This document shows positions 1 through 8,549 of a DNA stretch of 64,000 bases, in pieces (within the stretch, counting starts at the first letter, position 1; each line of letters opens with the position of its first letter). The notes below the pieces were generated by a model, which saw nothing but the letters and a program-made list of their open reading frames with translations, was not told where the DNA came from and did not search any database. This DNA comes from Ignavibacteriales bacterium (GTDB taxonomy: Bacteria; Bacteroidota; Ignavibacteria; UBA10030): NCBI GenBank assembly GCA_026390575.1, contig JAPLFR010000009.1, positions 310,001 to 374,000 of the forward strand, given 5' to 3'. The position numbers and the translations under genes are program-made.

Positions 1-535
1 AAATGACATCTGCTAAAGTTGGAAAGTTATCTGACACTGGCGAAAAGTAATTTGGTGTTGTAGTAATTTCAATAGTCAAGTGCGAAAAGTACTTTGACAG
101 TCCTGAAAAGTAGTTTGACATCGGCGGGAAGCAATCTAACGTTGACGCGATGCCACCTATCATCGACGCGAAGACATCTGACAACGATGCGAAGCTACCT
201 GACATTAACGCGAAGCCATCTGATGATGGCGCGGAGTAGTTTGACGTTGCCGCGGAGTAGTCTGACTGTGCCGCGAAGCAGTTTGACATCTGTGCGGAGT
301 GGTTTGACGAGGAAGAAATGTCAGGTTACGATGACGCGAAGTCAGTTTACATCGGCGCGAACCTGTCTGACGTTGTAACAATTTCAAAATTGAATTGTGA
401 AAAGCACTTTGTCAGTCGCGAAAAGCAGTTTTGCACAAGCGAAAAGTAGTTTGCAGTTGTTGCGAAGCAGTTTGACGTTTCCGCGGAGTGGTTTGGCGAT
501 GGTGCGGAGCAGTTTGAGGAGAAAGAAATGGTGAG
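1..535. repeat. Degenerate 21-bp tandem repeat field
   Basis: About 24 imperfect units of 21 bases run from the window edge to about 535. Typical units read like cgcggagtagtttgacgttgc, with a conserved core gcgaag/gcggag followed by a tttgac-like block. The clearest run is at about 118-375, and it resumes after a short break at about 410-520. Because 21 is a multiple of three, open frames through it give seven-residue repeats of the type RSSLTLP on one strand and a similar low-complexity peptide on the other. I see no start signal that favours translation, so I treat it as a non-coding satellite-like repeat. The left end lies outside the window. Confidence 0.8.
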
Positions 536-594
536 TACAGCAGGAAAATTGTTATTTGAATAACCGGTGAAGGTTTTTTCTTTTTGAGCTTTTG

Positions 595-620
595 TAGGGA
601 CGTTTAATTAAACGTCCCTA
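595..620. repeat. Perfect 26-bp palindrome in a gene-free stretch
   Basis: The arms tagggacgtttaa and ttaaacgtcccta form a perfect palindrome, preceded by a T-rich run. It may act as a bidirectional terminator or be a dispersed palindromic repeat. The stretch from 536 to 914 holds nothing else I recognise except one copy of the GGATGGATGTGAAG-type repeat at 811-825 and the left hairpin of the following DUF559 cassette. Confidence 0.6.
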
Positions 621-868
621 CCGAGTATGTCTCTACTTGATTCTCACCCGATAACTCGCTACCATTTTCACGAGAAGCGTGTTGGGGAAACATCGCTTAC
701 AATCCGCTATCGTCAGATTTCAAATCAGATTCCTAATATTGATTTCAACGCGATTCCATTTCTATGCTGATGTACAAAACGTTGGCTTGTTTATTGTAAT
801 TTATACTAACGGGATGGATGTGAAGAATAAATAAATGCAAATGCATTTTTTCATATGTAAGATCAAAT

Positions 869-1329
869 GTCCCCTCTCCAGAGGGGACTACAGGGGTGTG
901 TGACAAAGGTTTGTATGGAAGATCGATGGATTCGATATAGTCCGAGATTAAAACAGATAGCCCGAACATTGCGGAAGAATATGACGTTGTCGGAAATTCT
1001 TCTCTGGCAGCAGATTAAGGGTAAGCAATTATTGGGATATGATTTTCACAGGCAGAAACCGATTGATGAATATGTGGTAGATTTCTACTGTCCGCGATTG
1101 AAATTAGTTCTTGAAATAGACGGTGATTCTCATGATGGAAAGGAAGAGGCAGACAAGATAAGACAAGAAAAACTGGAATCATTGGGATTGACGGTGATGC
1201 GATTCTGGGATTCAGATGTTAAGAGCAATGTCGATGGCATTGTTGAGCAATTGCGGGAATGGATTGAAGCTCGAAGAACACACCCCTAAATCCCCTCTCG
1301 GCTCGGTTAATTCTTATGTGAGAGGGGAC
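869..1329. repeat. Inverted repeats bracketing the first DUF559 gene
   Basis: The left side has a hairpin gtcccctctccagaggggac (869-888) followed by aggggtgtgt (892-901). The right side has the exact complement acacacccct (1278-1287), which includes the T of the stop codon, followed by tcccctctc...gagagggga (1291-1328). The gene therefore sits between imperfect terminal inverted repeats of about 30-50 bases. That arrangement suggests a small mobile or recently moved cassette. No transposase is present inside. Confidence 0.6.
915..1289 (+). CDS. DUF559 domain protein (Vsr-like endonuclease fold)
   Basis: A 124-residue protein matching the DUF559 family, small proteins with the very-short-patch-repair endonuclease fold. 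Visible family marks are a basic N-terminus, the LWQQIKGKQLLGYDFHRQ segment, VVDFYCPRLKLVLEIDGDSH (aspartates and a glutamate in a PD-(D/E)XK-like core) and the C-terminal LRFWDSDV-like end. The frame is open back to an ATG at 867, but that start lies in the inverted-repeat hairpin. The ATG at 915, giving MEDRWIRYSPRLK, fits the family length better. Cellular role is unknown; a DNA nuclease is inferred from the fold. The gene lies alone between inverted repeats, and a second family member is at 10370. Confidence 0.75.
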   Translation: MEDRWIRYSPRLKQIARTLRKNMTLSEILLWQQIKGKQLLGYDFHRQKPIDEYVVDFYCPRLKLVLEIDGDSHDGKEEADKIRQEKLESLGLTVMRFWDSDVKSNVDGIVEQLREWIEARRTHP

Positions 1330-1481
1330 TTTTAGGGGATTTTTGTCGGCATGATGGATGTGAGAGTTGAAGGTTTATAATTAGTACTCCACAAATGAAG
1401 AATACCGATCTTTGATATTGCAAAATGCAACTTCAAAGAAGGGTCGTGACGGAGTGGATGTGAAGAAGAAGGATAATTAAA

Positions 1482-2048
1482 ATGAATGAGAACACAATTA
1501 TCCCGAGCGAAGTGATTGAAAAAAGGATATTTCTTTTGCGGGGACAGAAAGTAATGCTGGATACTCATCTCGCTGAATTATATAATGTTCCCACAAAATC
1601 TCTTAATCTTGCTGTGAAGCGAAACAGTGACAGATTCCCAGCAGATTTTATGTTTCAGCTAAGTGATGAAGAATATTCATTGATATCCAGCCATTTGAGG
1701 TTGCAGAATGAAACCTCAAAGGAATCCAGAAGAGGCGGAAGGCGATACTTACCATATGCTTTTTCGGAACAAGGTGTTGCAATGCTTTCCAGTGTTTTAA
1801 GAAGTCGAAGAGCTGTTCAGGTCAACATTGAAATCATGAGGGCATTTGTTAAATTACGTGAATTGTTAACTTCAAATAAAGATTTGGCACATAAATTATT
1901 GAAACTTGAAAAGAGGTATGATTCGCAGTTTAAAATTGTTTTTGACGCTATTCGTCAGTTAATGGCACCGCCTGAATATCCCAAGAAAGAAATCGGTTTC
2001 CGTGTAAAAGAAACACCAGCAAAATATAATGTAAAGAGAACAAGATAA
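1482..2048 (+). CDS. ORF6N domain DNA-binding protein, copy 1
   Basis: A 188-residue protein with an N-terminal ORF6N domain (about residues 8-95): IRGQKVMLD-like start, the segment LAELYNVPTKSLNLAVKRN, then FPADFMFQLS, and later YAFSEQGVAMLSSVL. The C-terminal half is helical and charged. ORF6N proteins are common in phages and mobile regions and are thought to bind DNA, often as antirepressor-like regulators; the target here is unknown. The start ATG follows an A-rich leader (ggataattaaa) with only a weak ribosome site. It is a close paralogue of the next gene, almost identical over the first 20 codons. Confidence 0.8.
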   Translation: MNENTIIPSEVIEKRIFLLRGQKVMLDTHLAELYNVPTKSLNLAVKRNSDRFPADFMFQLSDEEYSLISSHLRLQNETSKESRRGGRRYLPYAFSEQGVAMLSSVLRSRRAVQVNIEIMRAFVKLRELLTSNKDLAHKLLKLEKRYDSQFKIVFDAIRQLMAPPEYPKKEIGFRVKETPAKYNVKRTR

Positions 2049-2141
2049 AACAATACATATAAAGAATATACCGGCGGGATGGATGTGAAGAGCCGGAGGC
2101 CTATAATTAATACTGGCGAAAGCCAGTTACAAAATTATCAA

Positions 2142-2711
2142 ATGAATGAGAACACAATTATCCCAAGCGAAGTGATTGAAAAACGAATATTTCTTATTCG
2201 CGGTCAGAAGGTAATGCTTGATCGGCATCTCGCAGAGCTTTATGGTGTGCCAACCAAGCGTTTGAATGAGGCTGTAAAAAGAAATGTCAAAAGATTCCCA
2301 CTAGATTTTATGTTCCAACTTTCAGTGGATGAAAATGATTCTTTGATGTCGCAATTTGCGACATCAAAAGGACGAGGCGGACACAGAAAATTGTCTTTTG
2401 TATTCACCGAGCAGGGAATTGCAATGCTTTCGTCGGTTCTCAAAAGCGATAGAGCAGTTCTTGTGAATATTGAGATTATGAGGGCATTTGTAAAATTACG
2501 GCAATTGCTCTCTACTCATAAAGACCTTGCAGCTAAGCTTGAAGAACTGGAAAGGAAATACGACGCTCAATTCAAAGTGGTCTTTGACGCTATTCGACAA
2601 ATTATATATACTCCCGAAAAACCAAAGCGAGAGATAGGTTTCCGTGTGAAAGAAACAACGGCAAAATATAATGGGAAAAGAACAAGAAGAAACAAAGCTA
2701 TAAAAATATGA
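2142..2711 (+). CDS. ORF6N domain DNA-binding protein, copy 2
   Basis: A 189-residue paralogue of the gene just upstream. The first codons (MNENTIIPSEVIEKRIFL) are nearly identical, as are LAELYGVPTKRLNEAVKRN, the FTEQGIAMLSSVL block and the tail KEIGFRVKET/REIGFRVKET. The frame is open from 2079, but the extra 21 residues are encoded by the dispersed GGATGGATGTGAAG repeat and its flank. I therefore start at 2142, the position equivalent to copy 1. The variable middle (about residues 65-85) differs most between copies, as expected if specificity diverged after a tandem duplication. It precedes the large NACHT gene by 161 bases. Confidence 0.78.
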   Translation: MNENTIIPSEVIEKRIFLIRGQKVMLDRHLAELYGVPTKRLNEAVKRNVKRFPLDFMFQLSVDENDSLMSQFATSKGRGGHRKLSFVFTEQGIAMLSSVLKSDRAVLVNIEIMRAFVKLRQLLSTHKDLAAKLEELERKYDAQFKVVFDAIRQIIYTPEKPKREIGFRVKETTAKYNGKRTRRNKAIKI

Positions 2712-2872
2712 CGAAGCGCAAAATAGAATTCGTAACAAGAACAATACCTTCCCAAGTTATACTTGAGAACGAGATAACATTGCATAGAAGCAAAGGGTTT
2801 GGTAGATTTGAGTGTTCCTGTTATTTTAAGTTATAAGTGAGTTGAGCTCACGAACTAAAAGAGTCTAGCAAA

Positions 2873-5800
2873 ATGACAATTCTACATTTGTCTGATCTTC
2901 ATTTCGGTTGGGATGGGAATGACCCAAACAAGATTGCTGATCGCAAGCTTTGTTTAGATGGCTTAATCTCTAAAATAGCTTCGCTTGATCCTAGTTGGAA
3001 ACCTACCATAATTTGTATTTCAGGTGATATTGGCTGGAAGGGAATTACGGGTGATTATGTCGAGGCGAAGGCTTGGATCGAAATACTTCTTTCAAGTTGC
3101 AAGTTGAATTTCGATCATATTGTGGTTTGTCCTGGTAATCATGATGTAAACCGCCCTGATGCAGAAGGAAATGCAAGACCATCTAATGCCGAAGAAGCAG
3201 ATTCTGTACTAGGTTTGCCGATTAGAAAACATTTTCTGAAACCTTTTAAAGCATTTGATGAGTTCTGCCATACTTCAGGCATCCCACCGATGAAGTTTGA
3301 TCAGCATTCATATTTAGTTGGAGAGAGACAAGCTCTTGGCTTCCGTTTTATTACGCTTAACTCTTCTTGGTTCTCAAAAGATAAATTTGACAAAGAAAAA
3401 CTCTGGATTGGCCTGCCACATTTGAAATTCTTGGAGAGCAAAGGTCAACTTGATGAGGTGCACCGCGAACATCGTTCTCCTTTAACAATTGCTTTGGTAC
3501 ATCACCCTTTAAATTGGCTTCATCCTGATGAAACGAATGGTCAAGGTTTACGCCCGAACACATGGGACTACTTAGCGCGTCGATGCCACGTTCTACTCAC
3601 AGGTCATACGCATGGAGAGATTCGAAGAACTGATCAGGTTGCAGAGGGAGCAAGGCAATTCACTGCCGGGGCGACTTTTGCTGGTGCTCACCACTTTAAT
3701 TCTTTTAGGTTGATTAAAATCGATGAAAAAGGAATTACATATCGGTCCTTTGAATTCGACCCAAGAGCTGTAGAAGATTCGTGGCGTTCACTTGAATCTG
3801 TTAGGTTGCCATATATAGGCGAAGTTGATTTGCCACAATCCCAACAAGATAAAAAGGAAGCTGAAACAATAATACTTTTACGTGCTGCCCTTAGATCACA
3901 TGCAGAACGGGTTGTTGAGCAAAAATCTCGACTCCTACGTCCGATAGGCGTACTACCTAAAAAAGTTTCTCAGCAATTATCGGTTCGTATTAGCGATCTA
4001 AGCGAACGGTTTGATTCAAGCAGACGTTTACTGCGAGATCGACGTAACGATCAAACTATGTCGGTTTACGAAGCCGTCCGTAGAAATCGTTGCACTCTCA
4101 TTCTTGGAGATCTCGGAAGTGGAAAGAGCACACTCGTAGGAGGGCTTGTTTCTGAAACTATGGACCGATCTGAGAATTCCGTCTCAGTTTTGATTCCACT
4201 GAAGAGTCTGAGGATATCAGGTCAATTTTCTACAGATGATCTACTACAAGCTGTGGATAGATTTATTCTTGGAGAGGCGGCACCGACTGTTTCGGGAACA
4301 TCAATCAAGAAACTGCTGGAGACGCAAACAGAGGTATTAATTGTATTCGATGGCCTAGACGAACTGAATCCGGACGTCGCTTCACGGCTCTTACGCCACG
4401 CAGTATCTCTACCTCAACATTGGCCTTCAATACAAATAGTTGCATCAGGCCGACCAGTCGAGCTTATTGGTGTGGCATATGAAGACTGGGGGATCGCCCG
4501 CACGATTCCGCTCAATGACAATAGGAAAAGGCAGTTCATTGTTGAGGAACTGCTAGTTGACGGGCTTTCTCAGCCTGAAGTTGAGACTAAATCCTTATCT
4601 CTTTTGAACACGCTCAAAGGATTTACTTCTCTTGATCGTCTTGCTGAGACACCGCTTGCTATTCGTTTGATCTACCCACGGCTCAAGTCAATTTCAGGGT
4701 CGTCTAACGATACTACTCTTGGCGATCTTTTGTACGATATAATGCTTGATCGTCTTGGAAGATGGCAACGAAGAGATGACAAACCGAAAGTTTTTGATTC
4801 CTTCGAGGATGCGTTTACAACTCCAGAGGCAAAAGCAAATATCCTTGGGGCATTAGCTAGGGGAATTTCTTCAAGCTCACATTTGTCGGAGGATGAAGCA
4901 AAATCTCACCTTCGAGAAATGGCAAAAGATTATCCTGGTGGCAAGAATGACCTGATTGCAGAACAAGCTCTTGAATATTATAAGTTGTCGGGTCTCATTA
5001 CTTCTGAACAATCGATTGAATTTCCGATCCAACCCTTATGGGAGATGGTTTCAGCAATCAGTCTAGCTACGGAATGGTCATCTCAATCTTCGGACTGGAA
5101 CTTGCCATCTAAAGATCAGTGGAGAATTGTTTCCTTCGTTGGAACTGTTATCCGGAGGCGTGGGTGGCTTTCGACGCTACGTGAGCCCGTTATAAGATTC
5201 ATCCAGTCAATACTTGCGCCAATGGCATCCCCTAACGTTCCGGCAGCTTGCTACATCGTGCAGGAAACATCGGACAAATCAGTTGCTATAAAAACAATCG
5301 AGTGCTTTTCTCTTCTCGAGCCACGTCCTCTCAGTCTTTTCAATGATGAGTGGGACGTATCGGCAAACAACATAGCTAGAACGATTTGGTTGTCTAGTGA
5401 AGTTGGTTTCAAATGGCTCTATGATGAATACTTGAATCCGCGTTATCCTTTATCAAACATCGGAAGCGCGATTATACAAAGAGTAATGGAAAACTGGACC
5501 GCCGTAGCCAGAGGTCACTTAAGTGATGATCAGAAGGCAAAACTGAAGTCGAGTGTTAAGCCTTATCTTGCAGCAGGTGAAGGAAACTTCTTTGGAATCT
5601 TAAGTTTGCTAGTTATTCTTGTCCCTGAAGCCTTTGAAAAGGAAGAGAGACTCTGGATCTCAGGTCACACGTTGGGACGTGACCCGCTTAGTTCGCATTC
5701 AGCCGAAATTTTGTTGGCAGCATACGAGGCAGGGGATAAAGATATTATAAACAAGGTACTTTTGGCTAATAGTTCTGATTATCCAAGGGCTGCCTTAATG

Positions 5801-8380
5801 TGGTGCGAGATAAACAAGAAGGAGGATTTGCCAATACAGATTGTTGAGGCAATATTCAAGTCAATTGCAATGCACCAAAACAGGTCAGAAGTTTCGACGC
5901 TTGAAAATGAATATCGATCACGCTTAGGAGAAGAACGATGGCTCAGATTTGCAAGGTGGATTCTGTTTGCTCAAGATAGTTATTCTGCTACCGGTGCAGC
6001 GATTGCACTATACAACACAGGCGAGGAACGGCTTACGGTGCTTGGTAAGGCGTTCCTTGAGAGAATGCATGATGGAGGATATATTGCAGAGGCAGAGAGG
6101 ATACTCCAATTACTAGTAATCAAAGAAGGAGATAAAGGTATACGTTGGCTAGTGCAGCAAATGACCCACCACGCACACCATTGGGAAACGCATTCTGGAT
6201 GCTGGAGAATCTTGCTTGCACAGGTTGAAAATTTAGTGGATGGCCCACAATTGCTCGTCGGTTGTATGTCTGCGCTTGGACCATATACTCTCCCGAGATA
6301 TCCTGAAATTCGCGAAGCATTTCGCCGTGTCTTGAATGGAAAGCGGGGCCAAGAATTTCGTGAAGTATTTATAAAACATCTCCACGACCTGAATCCCGAA
6401 ATACGTCGTGGGATTTCCGTAACATTGGTTAGCACCGATCCAAATGCATATCCTGAAGCATTGGTTGTTGCCATTCAAGGAAGGACAAATCGTTGGTTAC
6501 AGCATGACTGGCATGAATGGGAGCGATTTTGCCTTTCACTAACGTTTAGTGCAAGTGTTCTCGGTTTTCTCAAAAGCTGTCTTGAAGACCTAGAACCTTT
6601 TGCACGCTCCTTTGCCTTAGCAATTCTTGTAAAGGGTAAAATGCCGATTGAGCAAAAGTATATTTCCGAATTATCCTCGTCATTGCTGGATCTCGGGAAT
6701 TGGTATCTCGACATTGATAGCCTTGGTAAAATGGGACTGAGGTCTGAAGACTCTATTGAATTTCTTTGGAAAACAGTAAACGGTTCACATACCGAAAGGG
6801 CCGAACAAGCTGCCTCAAAACTAATAGAATTGCATAACACAAAATTAACTTTTGCACAACAAACGAAATGCATTGCTCTTGTGACAAAACCTCGATACAC
6901 CTGGGACCTTTCTCGTTATCTATCAAGAATCTACTATGATCATGAATTCGCGGAGTCCCTAAGAATTGCATGCGATGAAATAACGGCACAACATGGCAAA
7001 AGACCCTTTCTACAATTCGTGCTAAATGCAAATGCTGATAGTGCAGCTTGGAAAGATGTAGTTTGGATAATGCTTTGCGACGACACGAGCTTTGGTGGAA
7101 GCAGCGAAGCAGATATCAACGGTCAGGCATTGATTGAATATGGCCGTAAGGTTCCACTTCATGCTCGATGGATTGGTGAAGCTGCGAGAGAATGTCTTGT
7201 AGATCCTAGGGTGAAACAAAATCATTGGATCGATGCATATCATTGGCTGGCCGTTATTGCCGATGAGTTTGGCGGACTGTCCCCAGAGTTAATGGAAGAT
7301 GCGCTAAAAAGAGGAGAACCAATTAGTGGATCAGCCGAGATATCGCTCATTGCTAGACTCGGAAAAGTTCCACCAGGGGCAATATTTTCTCAGAGAGCCA
7401 AAAAACAGCGCGGGGGAATTACAGCTTCAACTTCTACCACTATTCTAAAAAAGGAATCAATTATTGGTTTGTTAAAGGAATGTTCAAGAAACTCAGACAC
7501 ATGGCATCCTGCAATTAACTTTGCGATAGAAAGTGCTCTTTATTATCCCCAACTACTTGATGAACAGCTTACTGAATTTGCAAAGATTGGTAATCACGGA
7601 ATTCTTATTGCATTAGTTCTCCGATATTGCTATGGAATTTCTCCCGACTTAGTTGAATCTATTCCGTTGCTTGATTCTCGGGCATTCTCGCTGCTTCATA
7701 AATCTCAAAATCAATTCAAGAGACTTTACGCGATTTGGGCAACGGTTAGAGCATCGGTGATCCAATATGATAGCAAAATAACAGAGGAGTACCTTCATGC
7801 TCTCGATGTTGCGCTCTCAAGCGATAAAGCCTGGGACTTGTCTATAGCATCTGAAATTCTTCATGTTAGACGAAAACTACTTTCTACACAAATCGTCAAA
7901 GTGTTCTGTGCATACGCACGAGGCACAACCTGGCTTCATCCAGATTTGTTCGTACAGTTATCAAAATGGCTTGATAACGATCTAACTGAAGAAGAAAAAC
8001 TTTCAGTCTCGTCAGGGACGAAGGCGGCTTTAGCAATTCTGAACGAAGACCAATGGGATTCATCAGATGGCAGGTCACGAGGGCCGTGGGCTTTTCTACT
8101 TTTTCCGGTGGTGCATTGGATGTTAGCTGGTCAATCAGACGAGGAACCGAATGCGGTGTTTTTGCGAGGGATTAAATTTTCTCTTTCAAAACTGCAAACA
8201 GCGCAGAATGAAGTAACTTATGACATTAATAATTTATTAGGATCTCTTGAACCACTCTTGCAAAGAGTCCCGCCAGACATATTGCGGAAAGTAACAAAGC
8301 AAGGTCTTCAAATGTTTGACCCATCGGTGCGAGCATTTTCACGGTTGCTTCATACTTTGGGGCAAAGAGGTGTATCTTGA
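2873..8380 (+). CDS. Metallophosphatase-NACHT STAND protein with helical C-terminal sensor
   Basis: A 1835-residue multidomain protein. Residues 1-300 are a calcineurin-like phosphoesterase with the full metal ladder: D8/H10 (SDLHFG), GD52, GNHD at 88-91, HH at 210-211 and GHTH at 244-247. Residues about 400-700 are a NACHT-type P-loop NTPase with Walker A GDLGSGKST (412-420) and Walker B with the NACHT signature VFDGLDEL (491-498). About 1100 further residues are helix-rich, HEAT/TPR-like, without sharp motifs. This is the effector-NTPase-sensor order of bacterial STAND/NLR-like immune proteins. I infer that the phosphoesterase is the effector and the C-terminus the sensor. The ribosome site is weak. 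A membrane patatin gene follows 169 bases downstream on the same strand. Exact family unknown. Confidence 0.85.
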   Translation: MTILHLSDLHFGWDGNDPNKIADRKLCLDGLISKIASLDPSWKPTIICISGDIGWKGITGDYVEAKAWIEILLSSCKLNFDHIVVCPGNHDVNRPDAEGNARPSNAEEADSVLGLPIRKHFLKPFKAFDEFCHTSGIPPMKFDQHSYLVGERQALGFRFITLNSSWFSKDKFDKEKLWIGLPHLKFLESKGQLDEVHREHRSPLTIALVHHPLNWLHPDETNGQGLRPNTWDYLARRCHVLLTGHTHGEIRRTDQVAEGARQFTAGATFAGAHHFNSFRLIKIDEKGITYRSFEFDPRAVEDSWRSLESVRLPYIGEVDLPQSQQDKKEAETIILLRAALRSHAERVVEQKSRLLRPIGVLPKKVSQQLSVRISDLSERFDSSRRLLRDRRNDQTMSVYEAVRRNRCTLILGDLGSGKSTLVGGLVSETMDRSENSVSVLIPLKSLRISGQFSTDDLLQAVDRFILGEAAPTVSGTSIKKLLETQTEVLIVFDGLDELNPDVASRLLRHAVSLPQHWPSIQIVASGRPVELIGVAYEDWGIARTIPLNDNRKRQFIVEELLVDGLSQPEVETKSLSLLNTLKGFTSLDRLAETPLAIRLIYPRLKSISGSSNDTTLGDLLYDIMLDRLGRWQRRDDKPKVFDSFEDAFTTPEAKANILGALARGISSSSHLSEDEAKSHLREMAKDYPGGKNDLIAEQALEYYKLSGLITSEQSIEFPIQPLWEMVSAISLATEWSSQSSDWNLPSKDQWRIVSFVGTVIRRRGWLSTLREPVIRFIQSILAPMASPNVPAACYIVQETSDKSVAIKTIECFSLLEPRPLSLFNDEWDVSANNIARTIWLSSEVGFKWLYDEYLNPRYPLSNIGSAIIQRVMENWTAVARGHLSDDQKAKLKSSVKPYLAAGEGNFFGILSLLVILVPEAFEKEERLWISGHTLGRDPLSSHSAEILLAAYEAGDKDIINKVLLANSSDYPRAALMWCEINKKEDLPIQIVEAIFKSIAMHQNRSEVSTLENEYRSRLGEERWLRFARWILFAQDSYSATGAAIALYNTGEERLTVLGKAFLERMHDGGYIAEAERILQLLVIKEGDKGIRWLVQQMTHHAHHWETHSGCWRILLAQVENLVDGPQLLVGCMSALGPYTLPRYPEIREAFRRVLNGKRGQEFREVFIKHLHDLNPEIRRGISVTLVSTDPNAYPEALVVAIQGRTNRWLQHDWHEWERFCLSLTFSASVLGFLKSCLEDLEPFARSFALAILVKGKMPIEQKYISELSSSLLDLGNWYLDIDSLGKMGLRSEDSIEFLWKTVNGSHTERAEQAASKLIELHNTKLTFAQQTKCIALVTKPRYTWDLSRYLSRIYYDHEFAESLRIACDEITAQHGKRPFLQFVLNANADSAAWKDVVWIMLCDDTSFGGSSEADINGQALIEYGRKVPLHARWIGEAARECLVDPRVKQNHWIDAYHWLAVIADEFGGLSPELMEDALKRGEPISGSAEISLIARLGKVPPGAIFSQRAKKQRGGITASTSTTILKKESIIGLLKECSRNSDTWHPAINFAIESALYYPQLLDEQLTEFAKIGNHGILIALVLRYCYGISPDLVESIPLLDSRAFSLLHKSQNQFKRLYAIWATVRASVIQYDSKITEEYLHALDVALSSDKAWDLSIASEILHVRRKLLSTQIVKVFCAYARGTTWLHPDLFVQLSKWLDNDLTEEEKLSVSSGTKAALAILNEDQWDSSDGRSRGPWAFLLFPVVHWMLAGQSDEEPNAVFLRGIKFSLSKLQTAQNEVTYDINNLLGSLEPLLQRVPPDILRKVTKQGLQMFDPSVRAFSRLLHTLGQRGVS

Positions 8381-8549
8381 GAATAAAAATAATTTAGTAT
8401 TCAAGAATTTTACTCCCGAACAGAACCAGTGTCAACATTTAATATCCTAAACCGGAGATGATGCGATAGAAAAAGTACGTTAAAAGACTTATCGGTTGTT
8501 AGTGGAGGATAAGGAAAGTATTATGATTGAGGGAGAGTAGGAGGTTCGT

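Larger units (their letters stand above)
811..2090 (+). repeat. Short dispersed repeat before small genes, four copies
   Basis: A 15-base motif close to gggatggatgtgaag occurs at 811-825, 1351-1365 (tgagag variant), 1451-1465 and 2076-2090. All copies are on the + strand, ahead of the DUF559 gene or the two ORF6N genes. At 1351 and 2076 the similarity runs further, into a stretch containing tataattartact. The copies suggest that this 1.3-kb patch grew by duplication of small cassettes. The copy at 2076 falls inside the open frame upstream of the second ORF6N gene, which argues against the longer start there. Confidence 0.55.

Noticed and set aside
94-378. 94-residue open frame through the 21-bp repeats
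   Set aside because: Produced by repeat length being a multiple of three; no ribosome site and an equal frame exists on the other strand.
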